The notes beneath the pieces are model-generated. The model had not been told where the DNA came from and made no database searches. It was given only the letters and a program-made list of their open reading frames with translations. This document shows positions 7,958-16,901 of a stretch of DNA of 64,000 nt, one piece after another. The position numbers and the translations under genes were made by a program. The stretch comes from Pseudomonas putida W15Oct28. GTDB lineage: Bacteria > Pseudomonadota > Gammaproteobacteria > Pseudomonadales > Pseudomonadaceae. The stretch spans positions 1 through 64,000 of the forward strand of contig NZ_JENB01000007.1 of assembly GCF_000708715.2 (NCBI RefSeq), in the 5' to 3' direction. Each line of letters begins with the position of its first letter. Position 1 is the first letter of the stretch.

Positions 7958-10192
7958 TCAGGGAGTCGGTTTTTCCAGCTCGGTGCGCAATTGGCCCATG
8001 GCCTGCAGGTTGCTCTTGCGCACGGCGTCGACAAACCCCGGGTACGGCACATCGGTAATCGCCACCAGCCCAAGGTGGCCGTTCTCGCCGTCAAGCAGGC
8101 GGCCGCTGGCCGGCTGGTCGAGGTACTGGAACCAGTGCGCGCCAACGATCATCGGTTGCGCCAGGGCCGCCTTGAGGAAGTTGCCGTAGGCCGGACCGCG
8201 GTCTTCTTCCCGCGCCAGCTCCAACGGCCCCGGCCAGAACGGCCCGCGATCACGCGAACCGAACTGGAATTCAGACACCAGCACCGGTTTGTCCAGCTCG
8301 GCCAGGCGGGCGAAGTCGTAGCCGTCCTGCGGCTTGAGGGTATAGAAATTGAAACTGAGCACATCACAGAACTCGGCACAGGCCTTGACCGCCTCCGGCG
8401 TGCTCACCGCATAGCGGCCACCGAGCAGCAGGTGATTGGGGGCATGCCACTTCAATGAATCGGCAATGGTCTTGAAGTAGGTCTCGGCGAACACCTGCTG
8501 GAAGTGCTGGTAGTCACGCTCGATTTCCGGGTGTTCCGGGTCGGGCAACGGCGCCTCGAAGCCCGGGTCTTCCATCAGCTCCCAGGCGGTCAGTTCGATG
8601 CCCCAGGCCTTGGACAGCCCTTCCTGGTTACGGTACTTGTCGCGCAACTGCTTGAGGAAGGCGCGCTTGGCCGGTACGTCGGTGGTCAGGCGCAAGGTAC
8701 CGTAGGCGATGCCATAACGGGCCTTGGGGTCGCTGCCCGGGGCAGCCCAGGCCAGCTCGTTGTCGGCAAAGTAGCCGATCAGCCAAGGGTCGTCACGGTG
8801 ATCACGGGCGGCAATGGCCACTGCGCGCTCGGTGGCCATGGCAAAACGCGGGTCGAATGGGTCGGGCATGCTGCCCCACCAGTCCATGCCGGTGCTGATG
8901 CTGGCGTAATCACCCACGATCGACAGCGGCAAGGTGTAGGGCATCCGTTTGGCCAGGCCCAGGCCGGGCTCGCTCCAGTTGCCGACCGTGTTGAAACCCC
9001 AGGCCTGCATGCGGTCGAGCGCATGCGCCTGCCAGCGGGCAGCGTCCAGTGCCAGTGGCGGGCAGTTGGCTGGCTGCCCTTCCACGGCAGGCGGGCAGGG
9101 TTTGCCATAGGTACGCTGCACGTTGGCGGCATAAAAGTCGAACCAGCGCCCTTGCTTGAAGTTGCGCCCTTGCGACGAGGCATTGCCATCGTCGTTGTTG
9201 CCTTCGCCGTAGAATGCGGCCAGGGCATCGCCCTCGCCCGGCAACGCCTTGAACATGCCTTCACGGCCGGCGACGTATGTACGCCCGCCGTCTGCAGCAA
9301 CGGCGTTCACCCCCAGGGAATAGAACGGGTGCCCCTCTGGTGTTACCAGGTACCAGCGGCCATCACGCTTTTCGGTGCGAAAGAAACCCTTGGCCTCGAA
9401 CGCAGCCCCGCCCAGCAGCCCGCCGTAGCCGTCCAGTTGCTGCTTGCCACGCTCAGCCAGCCAGCCCTTGAGCTGCTGCTGTTCACGCGTATCGGCGGCC
9501 TTGAGCTGCTCGTCATTGGCAACCTTCTCTGGCCAATTGCCGCGAGTGGACTGGCCATAGGCATCGATCAGGCCCTGGTACGCCGCCTTGTAGGCAAGAT
9601 CATCATCCTGGATGCCCACCCGCTCGATCAGCAGGTTCTGCGCCACCTTGGGGTTGGGGATGCTCAGGCTGACCGAGGCCACCTGCTTGAGGTCTACCGC
9701 ACCGGCGCTGCTGGTCAGCAGCAAGCGCTGGCCGCCGTGGGTCCACGGCATGGGCGGGCCGGCGCGCATGCCCTGGCTTAGCGGCGAGCTGGCCGTCAGC
9801 GGCACCATCACGGTTTGCGCGGGGCCAGCCGGCAAGTCGATACGGCTGGTCAATGTGCGCCCATCGCTGCCTTGCACCGTGACATCCACCGTCAGCGCCC
9901 AGTCCATGGCACTTTGCATGCGCAATGTGAGGAACTGCCCGGCGGACCAGTCCCACGCCCCGCCTTGCGGGCTCAGGCGCAGAGTCGGCCGCTCGACCGG
10001 GTTGAACACCACACGCCGCAACACCTCGCCCTCGGCCGTTTGCTCCGCGTTGTACTGCGGCATGCCGGCATCCTCGGTCGCCACATTGACCACCGAGGCC
10101 GGGCGCACGAAGCTGAACAGCGTCTGCTGCCCAGCCAGCAAGGGCGAGCTGAACAACAGGGCGAAAACGGCGGGCAGGGTGAGGCGGACCAT
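7958..10192 (-). CDS. Secreted beta-agarase-like glycoside hydrolase (clan GH-A, GH50-like)
   Basis: A 744-residue protein with an N-terminal signal peptide (cleavage likely after SSPLLA). Residues 25-195 form a beta-rich carbohydrate-binding-like domain. From about residue 265 a (beta/alpha)8 hydrolase follows, with clan GH-A acids in ADNE (Glu479, acid/base candidate) and VLVSEF (Glu641, nucleophile candidate). The KGFFRT, GHPFYSLGVNA and ALDRMQAWGFNTVGNWS segments resemble GH50 beta-agarases. Agar is an unlikely soil substrate, so another galactan or glucan is possible. The gene is isolated from other polysaccharide genes. Confidence 0.75.
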   Translation of the reverse strand: MVRLTLPAVFALLFSSPLLAGQQTLFSFVRPASVVNVATEDAGMPQYNAEQTAEGEVLRRVVFNPVERPTLRLSPQGGAWDWSAGQFLTLRMQSAMDWALTVDVTVQGSDGRTLTSRIDLPAGPAQTVMVPLTASSPLSQGMRAGPPMPWTHGGQRLLLTSSAGAVDLKQVASVSLSIPNPKVAQNLLIERVGIQDDDLAYKAAYQGLIDAYGQSTRGNWPEKVANDEQLKAADTREQQQLKGWLAERGKQQLDGYGGLLGGAAFEAKGFFRTEKRDGRWYLVTPEGHPFYSLGVNAVAADGGRTYVAGREGMFKALPGEGDALAAFYGEGNNDDGNASSQGRNFKQGRWFDFYAANVQRTYGKPCPPAVEGQPANCPPLALDAARWQAHALDRMQAWGFNTVGNWSEPGLGLAKRMPYTLPLSIVGDYASISTGMDWWGSMPDPFDPRFAMATERAVAIAARDHRDDPWLIGYFADNELAWAAPGSDPKARYGIAYGTLRLTTDVPAKRAFLKQLRDKYRNQEGLSKAWGIELTAWELMEDPGFEAPLPDPEHPEIERDYQHFQQVFAETYFKTIADSLKWHAPNHLLLGGRYAVSTPEAVKACAEFCDVLSFNFYTLKPQDGYDFARLAELDKPVLVSEFQFGSRDRGPFWPGPLELAREEDRGPAYGNFLKAALAQPMIVGAHWFQYLDQPASGRLLDGENGHLGLVAITDVPYPGFVDAVRKSNLQAMGQLRTELEKPTP

Positions 10193-10250
10193 AAGGCTGG
10201 GGCTCTCCTTCAGGCCCCTTACGGGCCCAAGACTGAGTAATGGACAACGC

Positions 10251-10270
10251 GCCGGAGCAAGTGCTCCGGC
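10251..10270. terminator. GC-rich hairpin after dinG
   Basis: GCCGGAGCAAGTGCTCCGGC forms a near-perfect stem directly downstream of the dinG stop codon. No U-run follows, so strength is uncertain. Confidence 0.45.
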
Positions 10271-10272
10271 GG

Positions 10273-12417
10273 TCAGGAAATCTCCCGCCGGAACGGCGGC
10301 AGCGCATTGAGAATAGCCTTGCCGTAGCGCTGGGTGACCAGGCGCCGATCAAGCAAGGTGATGACACCGCGATCCTGCTCGGTACGCAGTAGGCGACCGC
10401 AGGCCTGGATCAGTTTCAGCGAGGCGTCGGGTACGGCAATTTCCATGAACGGGTTGCCGCCGCGGGCCTCGATCCACTCCGCCAGTGCGGCTTCGACCGG
10501 GTCATCGGGCACGGCAAATGGAATCTTGGCAATCACCACATGCTCGCAATAGGCGCCTGGCAGGTCGACACCCTCGGCAAAGCTTGCCAGGCCGAACAGC
10601 ACACTGTGCTGGCCATCATCTACCCGCGCTTTGTGCTTGTTCAGGGTTTCCTGTTTGGACAGGTTGCCCTGGATCAGCACCAGCTTGCGCCAGTCACGGT
10701 CCAGGCCATCGAACACGTCCTGCATCTGCTTGCGCGAGGAGAACAGCACCAGCGCGCCACGGGCATCTTCGACGATGTTCGGCAGCTCGCGGATGATTGC
10801 CGCAGTGTGTGCCGCCGCGTCGCGTGGGTCGGCCTTGAGGTCGGGCACCCGCAACAGACCAGCGTCGCCGTGCACGAACGGGCTGGGCACCACACAGGTC
10901 ATCGCATCACGCGGTAAACCCGAGCGCATGCGGAAGCGGTCGAACTTGCCCAGCGCGGTCAATGTCGCCGACGTCACCAGCGCACCGTGGGCAACACTCC
11001 ACAGGCTGCGGCGAAGCATTTCCGCGGCAAGGATGGGGCTGGCGTTGACTTCGATGTCGAACATCGCACCGCTCTCGGCCAGCGTCAGCCAGCGCGCCAT
11101 GGGCGGGCTGTCTTCCGGGTCTTCGGCGGTGAAGGCCGTCCACAGTTCCCAGTTGCCCTGGGCACGGGTGACCAGGCTGCCGAACAGCGGGTACCACTCC
11201 TCGGCCTGGTGGCTGGCGATGCCGATGTTGACCTCGCCGTCCATGCCTTCCTTGAGCAGGTCGGCCAGGCGGGTGAACAGGTCGTTGAGGCGGGCAAAGC
11301 CCTTTTTCAGCTCGATGCCCACTTCGCGCATCTGTTCCGGCACGACGCCGCCTTCGAAGCGATAGCGCGGGCGCTCACGGCCCTCGGTGTCTTCACTGGG
11401 GCGGAAGTCGGCAACCTGCTCGCACAGGGTGAACATGAACTGCTGCTGGGTGCGCACTTCCCGCGCCAGCTCTGGCACCTGCTCGATGTACTTGCCCAGG
11501 TCGCCGGGCAGCGGGTGCTGGGCCAGCAGCTTGGTCAGGTTCTTGGCGGTCTGTTCCAGCCAGTCTGCGGTGGAGCGCAGGCGCGAATAATGAGCGAAGT
11601 GGCCGATGGCCTTGTCTGGCAGGTGGTGGCCTTCGTCGAACACGTACATGGTGTCGCGCGGGTCGGGCAACACTGCACCGCCGCCCAGGGCCAGGTCGGC
11701 CAGCACCATGTCGTGGTTGGTAACGATCACGTCGACCTTGCCCATGCCTTCACGGGCCTTGTAGAACACGCACTGCTGGAAATTCGGGCAGTGGCGGCCG
11801 GTGCACTGGCTATGGTCGGTGGTCAGGCGTGCCCAGTCCTGATCTTCGAGGGCTTCTGACCAGCTGTCACGGTCACCGTCCCAGCGATTGCCGGCAAGCT
11901 TCTCGATCATGCTGTTGAACAGCTTCTGGCTGCGCTCGTCGACCTCGATGCGGAAGCCTTCTTCCTCGAACAACTGGGCAGTGGCCGACTGGGCGTGGCC
12001 CTCCTGCAGCAGGATGTCGAGCTTGGACAGGCACAGGTAGCGGCCACGGCCTTTGGCCAGGGCGAAGCTGAAGTTGAGCCCGCTGTTGCGCATCAGGTCG
12101 GGCAGGTCCTTGAAGACGATCTGCTCCTGCAGCGCCACGGTGGCGGTGGCGATGACCAGGCGCTTGCCAGCGGCCTTGGCGGCCGGGATGGCGGCCAGGC
12201 TGTAGGCCACCGTCTTGCCGGTACCGGTACCGGCTTCCACGGCCACAACGGCAGGCTCGCCGGCGCGGCGGCCTTCATCGTCGCAGGCAATGTCGCCGAG
12301 CACCTTGGCCACTTCGGCGATCATCAGGCGCTGGCCATAGCGAGGCTTGAGGCTCTTGGCTTCGAGAAAACGCGAGTAGGCGCCCTGGATGGTGGCTTTG
12401 AGTTCGTTGCTGATCAT
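10273..12417 (-). CDS. dinG: ATP-dependent DNA helicase DinG
   Basis: A 714-residue XPD-like 5'-3' superfamily 2 helicase. Walker A is EAGTGTGKT (residues 61-69) and the DEAH-box variant is DEGH (VFDEGHHLPD). The four cysteines of an iron-sulfur domain are seen as a Cys in RYLCLSK and in CTGRHC...QQC. The final motif VI region is IQACGRLLRTEQDRG. DinG resolves R-loops and other structures during replication and repair. Divergent from the CopD-like gene with about 97 bp between the two starts. Confidence 0.95.
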   Translation of the reverse strand: MISNELKATIQGAYSRFLEAKSLKPRYGQRLMIAEVAKVLGDIACDDEGRRAGEPAVVAVEAGTGTGKTVAYSLAAIPAAKAAGKRLVIATATVALQEQIVFKDLPDLMRNSGLNFSFALAKGRGRYLCLSKLDILLQEGHAQSATAQLFEEEGFRIEVDERSQKLFNSMIEKLAGNRWDGDRDSWSEALEDQDWARLTTDHSQCTGRHCPNFQQCVFYKAREGMGKVDVIVTNHDMVLADLALGGGAVLPDPRDTMYVFDEGHHLPDKAIGHFAHYSRLRSTADWLEQTAKNLTKLLAQHPLPGDLGKYIEQVPELAREVRTQQQFMFTLCEQVADFRPSEDTEGRERPRYRFEGGVVPEQMREVGIELKKGFARLNDLFTRLADLLKEGMDGEVNIGIASHQAEEWYPLFGSLVTRAQGNWELWTAFTAEDPEDSPPMARWLTLAESGAMFDIEVNASPILAAEMLRRSLWSVAHGALVTSATLTALGKFDRFRMRSGLPRDAMTCVVPSPFVHGDAGLLRVPDLKADPRDAAAHTAAIIRELPNIVEDARGALVLFSSRKQMQDVFDGLDRDWRKLVLIQGNLSKQETLNKHKARVDDGQHSVLFGLASFAEGVDLPGAYCEHVVIAKIPFAVPDDPVEAALAEWIEARGGNPFMEIAVPDASLKLIQACGRLLRTEQDRGVITLLDRRLVTQRYGKAILNALPPFRREIS

Positions 12418-12514
12418 GGTCTGCAGGCGCCCGTAGGGCTGGATATATTTTCAGTGTTTCGCATGGGCGGCTATCATACCCCGCTATTGCCCTTTATGCC
12501 GCATGGAGATCCGG

Positions 12515-12979
12515 ATGCTCGCCTTTGCCCTGCCCTACACACTGCATGTTCTGGCTGCCCTGGTATGGGTCGGCGGCATGTTCTTCGCCTGGCTGGTGCT
12601 GCGCCCGGCAACGGTTGCGGCCCTTGAGGGGCCGGCTCGACTGCGCCTGTGGGTGGAAGTTTTCCGACGCTTCTTCGGCTGGGTCTGGCTGGCGGTGGCG
12701 ATCTTGGCGATAAGTGGTATCGGCATGTTGCACATGCGTTTCAGCGGCTTGGAGACTGCGCCGAAGTACGTGCAGGTAATGATCGGAGGGGGCATCGCCA
12801 TGTTTGCCTTGTTCATGCGCATTCAGGCGTTGCTGCTGCCGGAACTGAAGACGGCGGTGCAGGCCGAGGACTGGCCGACAGGGGCGGCGGTGCTGGGGCG
12901 GATTCGGCGGATGGTGGGGATCAACCTGCTGCTGGGCTTGGCGGTGGTCGCTGTGGCCAGTTCGCGCCTGATGTTCTGA
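12515..12979 (+). CDS. CopD-like integral membrane protein
   Basis: A 154-residue protein with four predicted membrane helices, related to the CopD/DUF2269 group (LHVLAALVWVGGMFFAWLVLRP start, conserved His and Trp in helix 1, and a conserved FRRFFGW segment). The ATG at 12515 is preferred over 12503 because GGAG lies 6 bases upstream of it. CopD proteins are linked to copper uptake, but no copper genes are nearby and the role here is unproven. Confidence 0.75.
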   Translation: MLAFALPYTLHVLAALVWVGGMFFAWLVLRPATVAALEGPARLRLWVEVFRRFFGWVWLAVAILAISGIGMLHMRFSGLETAPKYVQVMIGGGIAMFALFMRIQALLLPELKTAVQAEDWPTGAAVLGRIRRMVGINLLLGLAVVAVASSRLMF

Positions 12980-13021
12980 CAGCTATGGCCTTGCTTATTA
13001 TCTGAAAAATTGCGCGATCCC

Positions 13022-13137
13022 TGTGGGAGCGGCCTTGTGTCGCGATTGGGCTGCGAAGCAGCCCCCCGATCTGAGCATCGCTAGTGAAATTCTGGGGCCG
13101 CTTCGCGGCCCAATCGCGACACAAGGCCGCTCCCACA
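13022..13137. repeat. Long inverted repeat (REP-like, 30-bp arms)
   Basis: The 30-bp arms at 13022-13051 and 13108-13137 are exact inverted copies, with a TGTGGGAGCGGCCTTGTGTC core. An inner pair, GGGCTGCGAAGCAGCCC and GGGGCCGCTTCGCGGCCC, forms further stems. This is a different REP subtype from the GCGGGC type. Confidence 0.85.
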
Positions 13138-13141
13138 CTGC

Positions 13142-13900
13142 TCAGAGGTGCTGCAGGATCAGCTCACCTGCGGCGCCTGCCAGGCCGGGCTGCCCCGGCT
13201 GCCCTGGCCGGCCATTGGCGCCAGCATCGGTGCTGTACACCAGGCAACCCTTGCTAGCCCCACCTTTACCGGCCTTGCCGGCCGCCCCTGGCTTGCCTGG
13301 GGCGCCGCCATCCAGGCGCACGACAACGCGCTCTTGCGCGAAGCCCTGCGGCACGCTCAGGCGAATGCGCCCACCCGGCGCGCCATCGTGCCCGTTGCCG
13401 CCGTCATCGCCATTGGCACCGCGGCTGGCCTGGCCCCAGGTGCAACCACCCGCCTGGCCGCTGCCACCATCGAGCCCCACATAACCCGGCGCACCCGCAC
13501 CACCACGGGCATCGATCGCCACCCGTTCGGCATCCACTTCAGCCAGTTTCAGGTCCAGGCTGCGGCCCGGGCGAGCTGCCCGCTGATAACTACCCGCCGC
13601 CCCGGGGGCACTGAATTCACTGCCCTCACCCAACTTCGCGCTACGCGCCTCGATCAGCAGGGGGCTATCGGAGGGTGCGATGGCGATGCGCGCATCACGC
13701 CCCAGTTCCAGCTGGTCGACCGTCAATTGCGCAAGCGAGGCAGGCAGCAGCAGGGTTGCCGCATCCGCGACACGCAGGTGCGTGAAGTGCACGCTGGCCG
13801 ACTTGTCGGGCAGGCGCAGCATGGAATTGGCGGCGACATCCAGGCTTTCAGCCTGGGCCAGGGGAGCGGCCAACATGGCCAGCAACATCAGATTACGCAT
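13142..13900 (-). CDS. Secreted glycine-rich, collagen-like protein
   Basis: A 252-residue exported protein with signal peptide MRNLMLLAMLAAPLAQA. The N-terminal half is a beta-rich region with LRVADAATLLLPASLAQLTVDQL, like parallel beta-helix rungs. The C-terminal half has Gly-X-Y triplets (GAPGKPGAAGKAGKGGASKG and a GRPGQPGQPG run) and two cysteines. The start is set by AGGAGG eight bases upstream; the longer reading from 13939 would lose the signal peptide. It overlaps the stop of the upstream DUF1145 gene by 8 bp, so they are co-transcribed. Function unknown, possibly surface or matrix. Confidence 0.7.
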   Translation of the reverse strand: MRNLMLLAMLAAPLAQAESLDVAANSMLRLPDKSASVHFTHLRVADAATLLLPASLAQLTVDQLELGRDARIAIAPSDSPLLIEARSAKLGEGSEFSAPGAAGSYQRAARPGRSLDLKLAEVDAERVAIDARGGAGAPGYVGLDGGSGQAGGCTWGQASRGANGDDGGNGHDGAPGGRIRLSVPQGFAQERVVVRLDGGAPGKPGAAGKAGKGGASKGCLVYSTDAGANGRPGQPGQPGLAGAAGELILQHL

Positions 13901-14168
13901 TTCGCGGCGCCTCCTGCGCACGGGGAATGGACATGACATGGAAGATACCTGTCAGCAGGATCTGCAAACGGTCGAACCAGCGGTGGCTGCGCCCACGCAG
14001 GCTGCCATTGAAGAACAGCACCTCGAGCAGGTGCAAGCCGAACAGGACGATGCCAGCGGCATTGATCAACAGATTGAAAGGCACAGGTTGTGGCATCAGC
14101 TGATTGAACAACACCACGCCCCAGAAAGCGACCGTCAGGACCTTGCCCAGGCCCAGGATGAACTTCAT
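13893..14168 (-). CDS. DUF1145 family membrane protein (YhhL-like)
   Basis: A 91-residue inner-membrane protein with two or three hydrophobic helices (LGKVLTVAFWGVVLFNQLM; LINAAGIVLFGLHLLEVLFF), matching the DUF1145 pattern including the HLLEVLFF segment. No function is assigned to the family. It is the first gene of a two-gene unit with the collagen-like gene, with which it overlaps by 8 bp. Confidence 0.75.
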   Translation of the reverse strand: MKFILGLGKVLTVAFWGVVLFNQLMPQPVPFNLLINAAGIVLFGLHLLEVLFFNGSLRGRSHRWFDRLQILLTGIFHVMSIPRAQEAPRNA

Positions 14169-14200
14169 ACCCCGCCCCTATAGAGTGTTGTTAGGTCCAG

Positions 14201-14222
14201 ACGGCCCGTTCGAGCGGGCCGT
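14201..14222. terminator. Hairpin between DUF1145 gene and OmpA lipoprotein
   Basis: The stem ACGGCCCG-TTCGA-GCGGGCCGT lies in the gap between two minus-strand genes. It is a plausible terminator for the upstream OmpA gene, though it lacks a clear U-run. Confidence 0.45.
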
Positions 14223-14266
14223 GCGACCAACATTAACTGCAATGCCAAGGCAGGCGCCAGCACCGC

Positions 14267-14986
14267 TCAGTTGAGGTGCAGCTCCACCCGTCGGTTGCGC
14301 GCGCGCCCCTCCTCGCTTTCGTTATCGGTGATCGGCTGGCTTTCCCCGCGGCCCTGGCTGGTGACCTTGCCCGGCTCCAGGCCCTGGCTGATAAGGTACT
14401 CGGCAACGCTGCTGGCACGGCGCTCGGAAAGTGCCTGGTTGTAGCTGTCGGAACCCACGTTGTCGGTATGCCCGATCACACTCACCTTGGCTATCGTCGG
14501 CGAGTCGAGTTTCGCCACCAGGCCTTGCAGGCGTTGCTGCGCCGCCGGGGTCAGGTCTGCGGAATCGAAGGCAAACATCACCGCACCGTTGTCATCGAGG
14601 ATGATTACCTCTGGCGAGGGCTCAGGTGCAGAGGCAGGCGGCGCTGCCGGGTACTCCTTCAGCGGGCAACCCATGTGGTCGACTGCGGTATTGGTGGGGG
14701 TATCGGGGCAATGATCGCGGCGGTCGAAAATACCGTCGCCATCTTCGTCACCATCCTGGGCGTAACAGATCAGCCCACCGGCGATGACGCCCAGGGCACC
14801 GCCACCTGCGGCCCAGGTAGAACTTTCAATAGCGCCCAGGCCGCCACCGACCAGGCCGCCCAGCAGGCTGCAGATGGGCCAGGTCCTTTGGTTGAGCGGC
14901 GCGCTACCATCGCTGTGGGTTGCACACCCCGCGAGCAGGCTGGCAGCCACCAACAGCGGCAATGCCGCCTTCGACGTCACACTCAT
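14267..14986 (-). CDS. OmpA-family lipoprotein with calcium-type repeat (copy 1)
   Basis: A 239-residue lipoprotein (MSVTSKAALPLLVAASLLAGC). After the lipobox come a glycine-rich membrane-like stretch (GGLVGGGLGAIESSTWAAGGGALG), a thrombospondin type-3-like acidic repeat (DGDEDGDGIFDRRDHCPDTP) and a C-terminal OmpA peptidoglycan-binding domain (FAFDSADLTPAAQQRL, GHTDNVGSDSYNQALSERRA, NRRVEL). The start is supported by GAGGAG upstream and avoids a 21-residue non-signal extension. Paralogue of the adjacent gene at 15075. Confidence 0.88.
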   Translation of the reverse strand: MSVTSKAALPLLVAASLLAGCATHSDGSAPLNQRTWPICSLLGGLVGGGLGAIESSTWAAGGGALGVIAGGLICYAQDGDEDGDGIFDRRDHCPDTPTNTAVDHMGCPLKEYPAAPPASAPEPSPEVIILDDNGAVMFAFDSADLTPAAQQRLQGLVAKLDSPTIAKVSVIGHTDNVGSDSYNQALSERRASSVAEYLISQGLEPGKVTSQGRGESQPITDNESEEGRARNRRVELHLN

Positions 14987-15074
14987 GCTGAATGCTCCTC
15001 TGTCATTGGCCACGAACGGCTGACTGGCATGAAGACGCGCCCGCGCCACTGCTCAAGGCACGGGCGCACACCGT

Positions 15075-15767
15075 CTACCGCTGGATCTTGATTTCGGTAC
15101 GGCGGTTCATGGCACGCCCTTCGGCCGTGGCATTGTCCGCCACCGGCTGGGTTTCACCAGCACCCACCACCGAAACGAAGCTGCTGCGCGGTACGCCGCT
15201 CTCGACCAGGTAATCGGTCACCGAGTGGGCGCGGCGCTCGGACAGTTTCTGGTTGTAGCTGTCGGAGCCAACGCTGTCGGTATGGCCGCTGACGCTCAGG
15301 CGAGCGGATGGCGCTTCCTGCTTCAGACGCGTGGAAATGGTATTGAGGCGCTCTTTGTCAGCGGCGGTCAGGCGCGCAGAATCGAACTCGAAGTGCACGT
15401 CGCGGATGACGATGACTTCTTCCTTCTGCACCACCACTTCCTCGACCACTGCTACCGGCTCAGGCGGGCATCCGTTGGCATCGACCTGTACACCACGCGG
15501 GGTGCCCGGGCACTTGTCACGGCTGTCCGGCACGCCGTCGCCATCCTCGTCGCCATCGCCATGGGCCCAGCAATAACCCGCCGCCAGGCCACCGCCCAGC
15601 AACGCACCCCAGCCAGCCCAGCTGGAACTTTCAATAGCGCCCAAAGCGGCGCCGCCTACACCCCCGACGGCGGCACACTTCGGCCAGTCGGTTTTTTGCA
15701 AACCTGCACAACCAGTCAACACACTGGTGAGCAGTACCAGGGGTAACGCTGTGCGTACTATGCTCAT
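15075..15767 (-). CDS. OmpA-family lipoprotein with calcium-type repeat (copy 2)
   Basis: A 230-residue lipoprotein with the same layout as its downstream neighbour: signal peptide with LTGC, GGVGGAALGAIESSSWAGWGALLGGG stretch, DGDEDGDGVPDSRDKCPGTP repeat, and an OmpA domain (FEFDSARLTAADKERL, GHTDSVGSDSYNQKLSERRA, NRRTEIKI). The start ATG at 15767 follows AGGAG by about 10 bases; the open frame continues upstream but lacks coding character. The two genes are a tandem duplication and likely anchor the outer membrane to peptidoglycan. Confidence 0.88.
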   Translation of the reverse strand: MSIVRTALPLVLLTSVLTGCAGLQKTDWPKCAAVGGVGGAALGAIESSSWAGWGALLGGGLAAGYCWAHGDGDEDGDGVPDSRDKCPGTPRGVQVDANGCPPEPVAVVEEVVVQKEEVIVIRDVHFEFDSARLTAADKERLNTISTRLKQEAPSARLSVSGHTDSVGSDSYNQKLSERRAHSVTDYLVESGVPRSSFVSVVGAGETQPVADNATAEGRAMNRRTEIKIQR

Positions 15768-15926
15768 TTCATTGCTTCTCCTAGGGGGAATCGGCATAAG
15801 GCCGATCTCTGGGAGTAAAGACCGCGCATTCCAACCCTGCCAGCAATAAGCCACGACGTGGTCACAAGCCTCTTTGCCCGCACGCTGCGGCCCGCTAGTC
15901 TTGGACGACTTGAACGAGGATTGGCA

Positions 15927-16421
15927 ATGACCGACGGTTTTTCCCAACGCACCCCGCAGCAGGCCCTGGCGGCTTTGCTCGAACGCTTCACCCCGCAACG
16001 CCTGCTGCTGGTCGGCACGCGTTTTCCGGCGCTGGACGCCTTTGCCCAGGCGCACCCACAGGTGACTATCGCCACTGCTGCCCCGGGCCCGCTGCCGGCC
16101 GAACTGGCGGCCCAGCGTTTTGACCTGGCGGTGCTGGTGGACTGCCTGGAACACCTGCCAAAGCGCACCGGCCTGGAACTGCTCGGCGGCATTCGCAACC
16201 TCAATGCCAGCCGGGTAGCGGTACTGGCCGACCTGGCCGCCTGTGGCTGGCAAGACACCGACTTCTTTGCCCTGGCCCTGTCGGCCAGCGAGAAATTCTG
16301 CCGTGACCAGCAGGTATTGAGCCTGTTCACCTATGATCTACATGACTACAAGCAGGTCCCGGACTGGCTCAACGCCAGGTTCTGGGCCAACCCTGAAAAC
16401 TTCGGCAAGTACTGGTGGTGA
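15927..16421 (+). CDS. Hypothetical protein, DUF6231-like
   Basis: A 164-residue soluble protein starting [21 protein letters not shown]. The [17 protein letters not shown] and [28 protein letters not shown] segments look like the nucleotide-binding strands of a Rossmann/methyltransferase fold, but a full SAM motif is not evident. The start is chosen for GAGGATT just upstream. Its stop overlaps the next gene's ATGATG. Function unknown. Confidence 0.7.
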   Translation: MTDGFSQRTPQQALAALLERFTPQRLLLVGTRFPALDAFAQAHPQVTIATAAPGPLPAELAAQRFDLAVLVDCLEHLPKRTGLELLGGIRNLNASRVAVLADLAACGWQDTDFFALALSASEKFCRDQQVLSLFTYDLHDYKQVPDWLNARFWANPENFGKYWW

Positions 16422-16900
16422 TGATGAGTGTCTCGGTCTGCCCTTGTGGCAGTGGCAACCTGCTCGACGCCTGCTGCGGGCATTACCATGCCGGTACGCC
16501 GGCACCGGATGCCCAGGCGCTGATGCGCTCACGCTACAGTGCCTACGTGCTTGGGCTGGTCGACTATCTGGTGGCCACCACCCTGCCGGCCCAGCAAGCT
16601 GACCTGGACCAGGCCGCCATGTCTGCCTGGAGCGCCCAGAGCACCTGGCTGGGCCTGGAAGTGGAAGGTGCCGAAGTGCTGGGCGGCCAGCCGGAGCACG
16701 GGTTTGTCACCTTCACCGCGCGCTGGCACGACCAGGATGGCGATCACCAGCACCGTGAACGTTCGGCATTCGTCCAGCATGCGGGGCGGTGGTACTTCAT
16801 CGACCCTACGGTCGGGTTGAAGGCCGGGCGCAACGACCCCTGCCCCTGCGCCAGCGGGCAGAAGTTCAAGAAATGCTGCGCCAGTTACGTAGGGAGCTGA
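16421..16900 (+). CDS. YchJ/UPF0225 family SEC-C motif protein
   Basis: A 159-residue protein of the YchJ type. It has an N-terminal SEC-C zinc motif ([17 protein letters not shown]), a central NTF2-like domain ([21 protein letters not shown] and [13 protein letters not shown]), and a second C-terminal SEC-C motif ([15 protein letters not shown]). Translation starts at ATGATG overlapping the upstream stop, indicating coupling. The biochemical role of this family is not established. Confidence 0.88.
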   Translation: MMSVSVCPCGSGNLLDACCGHYHAGTPAPDAQALMRSRYSAYVLGLVDYLVATTLPAQQADLDQAAMSAWSAQSTWLGLEVEGAEVLGGQPEHGFVTFTARWHDQDGDHQHRERSAFVQHAGRWYFIDPTVGLKAGRNDPCPCASGQKFKKCCASYVGS

Positions 16901-16901
16901 T

